The position numbers and the translations under genes are program-made. The notes below the pieces were generated by a model. It worked only from the letters and a program-made list of their open reading frames with translations, ran no database searches and was not told the DNA's origin. 7,665 bases of DNA from Spirochaetaceae bacterium. GTDB taxonomy: Bacteria; Spirochaetota; Spirochaetia; Spirochaetales_E; Spirochaetaceae_B. Location of the stretch: positions 1 to 7,665 of the forward strand of contig QKJO01000040.1 in NCBI GenBank assembly GCA_003249275.1, written 5' to 3'. How positions within the stretch are numbered: position 1 is the stretch's first letter; every line of letters starts with the position of its first letter. Below, piece after piece: positions 6,559-7,665 of the stretch.

Positions 6559-7427
6559 TTGACCAGTTCATGCATGTGGTCGCTCAGTTACAGAGTAATC
6601 TTCATGGGGACTATACAGCCCGTCCAGACAATGTCTATCTGGAAGGTGAGCCCAAAAACAGAAAGATCATAGGTGATCTTGTTGAACAGATGATGAAACC
6701 CGGAAGCGCCCTTCTGGGTGTTGATAACCTTAAAAAGCTTTATGAGTATTCCCGGGAAGGGAAGGCCTGTCTTCTGCTGATTGAACACTACAGCAACTTC
6801 GACTACCCCGCCCTTTACAGACTGGTTGAGAAGACCGAAGGTCTCGGACCTGAGGTTGCCGAGACATTTCTGCCCATCCAGGGCATGAAACTTTCCGAAT
6901 CAGGCGGTTTGACCGCAGCCTTTTCCAATTCCTACAACACCATCGTCATCTATCCCAGCCGGACCATCGACAGTGAAAAGGATCCTGTCAAACTGGCGGA
7001 GATCAAAAAAGTCAGCATCCCCATCAATCATGCGGCCATGAAAGAGCTGACCCACAGGAAGTACCACGGCAGCATCGTGATTGTCTTCCCTGCCGGTACC
7101 AGATACCGGCCCTGGGTTCCCAATTCCAAAAAAGGGGTGAGAGAGATCTACACCTACCTGAAGGCGTTCGACTACGTCTCCTTCGTCAGCATCAACGGAA
7201 ATCTTCTTGTTCCCTGTCAGGAGGACAATATGGAAAAGGACACCCTGCAGGAAGATGTCATCCTCTTTTCCGTATCCGAACCAGTCCATGGAAAGGACTT
7301 CCGACAGGAGAAAACCGAGCTGGCCCCTGCGGGAACAGATCCCAAGCAGTTTGTTGTTGACCAGGTAATGGCGGAGCTGGACAGGTATCACGAAGAAACC
7401 GAAGAGTACAGAAAGACCCTTCTTTAA
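6543..7427 (+). CDS. PlsC/GPAT-like glycerolipid acyltransferase
   Basis: Likely transfers an acyl chain to glycerol 3-phosphate or lysophosphatidate in phospholipid synthesis. The 294-residue protein has the catalytic HX4D motif in IEHYSNFDYP (His82, Asp87), a strand block TIVIYPSRTID (133-143, Arg140), the substrate-binding block VFPAGTRYRP (181-190; family FPEGTR, with Ala184 replacing Glu) and SINGNLLVP (216-224). About 75 mostly helical residues precede HX4D, making it longer than a typical PlsC of around 240. I see no clear membrane helix, so it is probably soluble or peripheral like stromal plant GPATs. An in-frame TAA at 6534-6536 means 6543 is the earliest ATG; the next is residue 10 or later (6570). 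Neither has a Shine-Dalgarno, unlike the opp genes. It diverges from the second binding-protein gene and overlaps the stop of the converging GNAT gene. The acceptor (G3P or lyso-PA) is not decided by sequence. Confidence 0.8.
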   Translation: MSTKSIDQFMHVVAQLQSNLHGDYTARPDNVYLEGEPKNRKIIGDLVEQMMKPGSALLGVDNLKKLYEYSREGKACLLLIEHYSNFDYPALYRLVEKTEGLGPEVAETFLPIQGMKLSESGGLTAAFSNSYNTIVIYPSRTIDSEKDPVKLAEIKKVSIPINHAAMKELTHRKYHGSIVIVFPAGTRYRPWVPNSKKGVREIYTYLKAFDYVSFVSINGNLLVPCQEDNMEKDTLQEDVILFSVSEPVHGKDFRQEKTELAPAGTDPKQFVVDQVMAELDRYHEETEEYRKTLL

Positions 7428-7665
7428 TACTCCTCCTGCTGCTCGTAGAACCAGTTCTCAATATCAAGTATGAGGAAGGGTTCTACGGCGCGGAAGCCCC
7501 TTCTTTCCAGATTCTCCCTCAGTATCCCGCCCTCGGGCGGGAGCTGAATCAGCAGGGATTTGACTTTGTTCCTGAAGCAGGCTCCTGATAAATAGTCAAG
7601 AAGACCGGAGGCAATGCCGGCCCCCCGGAATTCGGGAAGGATGTAGAGACAGTCGATAAGGGCAT
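7424..7665 (-). CDS. GNAT-family N-acetyltransferase, C-terminal 79 residues (start beyond right edge)
   Basis: Not an obvious long ORF because it runs off the right edge. Reading the minus strand back from the TAA at 7426-7424 gives a continuous frame beginning ALIDCLYILPEFRGAGIASG. This is the GNAT core: a beta strand (ALIDCLYILP), the acetyl-CoA pyrophosphate-binding motif A (R-G-A-G-I-A, family R/Q-x-x-G-x-G/A), then the helix LLDYLSGACF. A later segment, NLERRGFRAVEPFLIL, corresponds to the usual GNAT end (asparagine, then a 'GF' turn, then a final strand). It ends in an acidic tail, WFYEQQEEY. The substrate cannot be told from this half. Its stop codon overlaps the acyltransferase stop on the other strand through a shared TTAA (7424-7427). 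A perfect 8-bp inverted repeat at 7525-7542 lies inside the coding sequence for LPPEGGI and is probably a codon effect. Confidence 0.85.
   Translation of the reverse strand, partial: ALIDCLYILPEFRGAGIASGLLDYLSGACFRNKVKSLLIQLPPEGGILRENLERRGFRAVEPFLILDIENWFYEQQEEY

Noticed and set aside
6900..7391. Minus-strand 163-codon open frame opposite the acyltransferase
   Set aside because: The plus frame carries HX4D and FPAGTR motifs; the opposing frame shows no known motif and no start signals.
7525..7542. Perfect 8-bp inverted repeat TCCCGCCC/GGGCGGGA as a terminator
   Set aside because: It lies inside the GNAT coding sequence (LPPEGGI), has only a 2-base gap between arms and no T run on either strand.

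Overview
The window looks like bacterial chromosome from a diderm, most likely a spirochaete. That placement is an inference from the character of the proteins: an OppA-type lipoprotein with a relaxed lipobox (F-I-S-C) and a soluble PlsC-like acyltransferase with an Ala-substituted FPEGTR motif. No rRNA or other phylogenetic marker is present. Genes are tightly packed. There is no tRNA, rRNA, CRISPR array, insertion sequence or phage gene.

Layout. Positions 1-4442, all on the minus strand, are an oligopeptide ABC importer operon read in the order oppA (4442-2799), oppB (2695-1766), oppC (1762-575), oppD (567 to beyond the left edge). oppF is presumably outside the window. oppB, oppC and oppD are separated by 3 and 7 bases and are surely co-transcribed. 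oppA is set apart from oppB by about 100 bases holding a perfect 12-bp hairpin followed by a T run. This fits a partial terminator that keeps the binding protein more abundant than the membrane complex. oppA has a near-consensus sigma-70-type promoter, a strong Shine-Dalgarno and a GTG start.

Positions 4443-4785 are an AT-rich non-coding stretch holding the oppA promoter. Upstream of it, positions 4786-6441 (minus) encode a second, diverged SBP_bac_5 solute-binding protein. It has an ordinary cleavable signal peptide rather than a lipobox, an Asp-to-Glu change at the expected ligand-anchoring position, and an odd C-terminal tail over a cluster of short repeats. It may feed a different ligand to the same permease.

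Positions 6543-7427 (plus) encode a PlsC/GPAT-like acyltransferase (HX4D present, FPEGTR changed to FPAGTR). It diverges from the second binding protein across a short AT-rich element in which -10-like hexamers for the two strands overlap. Its ATG has no Shine-Dalgarno. A GNAT-family acetyltransferase C-terminus (7665-7424, minus, partial) converges on it, the two stop codons sharing a TTAA.

I see no convincing novel multi-gene system. The points of interest are regulatory architecture (intra-operon terminator, overlapping divergent -10 elements, a possibly leaderless acyltransferase), the roughly 110-residue extracytoplasmic insertion in OppC, and the divergence of the two neighbouring binding proteins.
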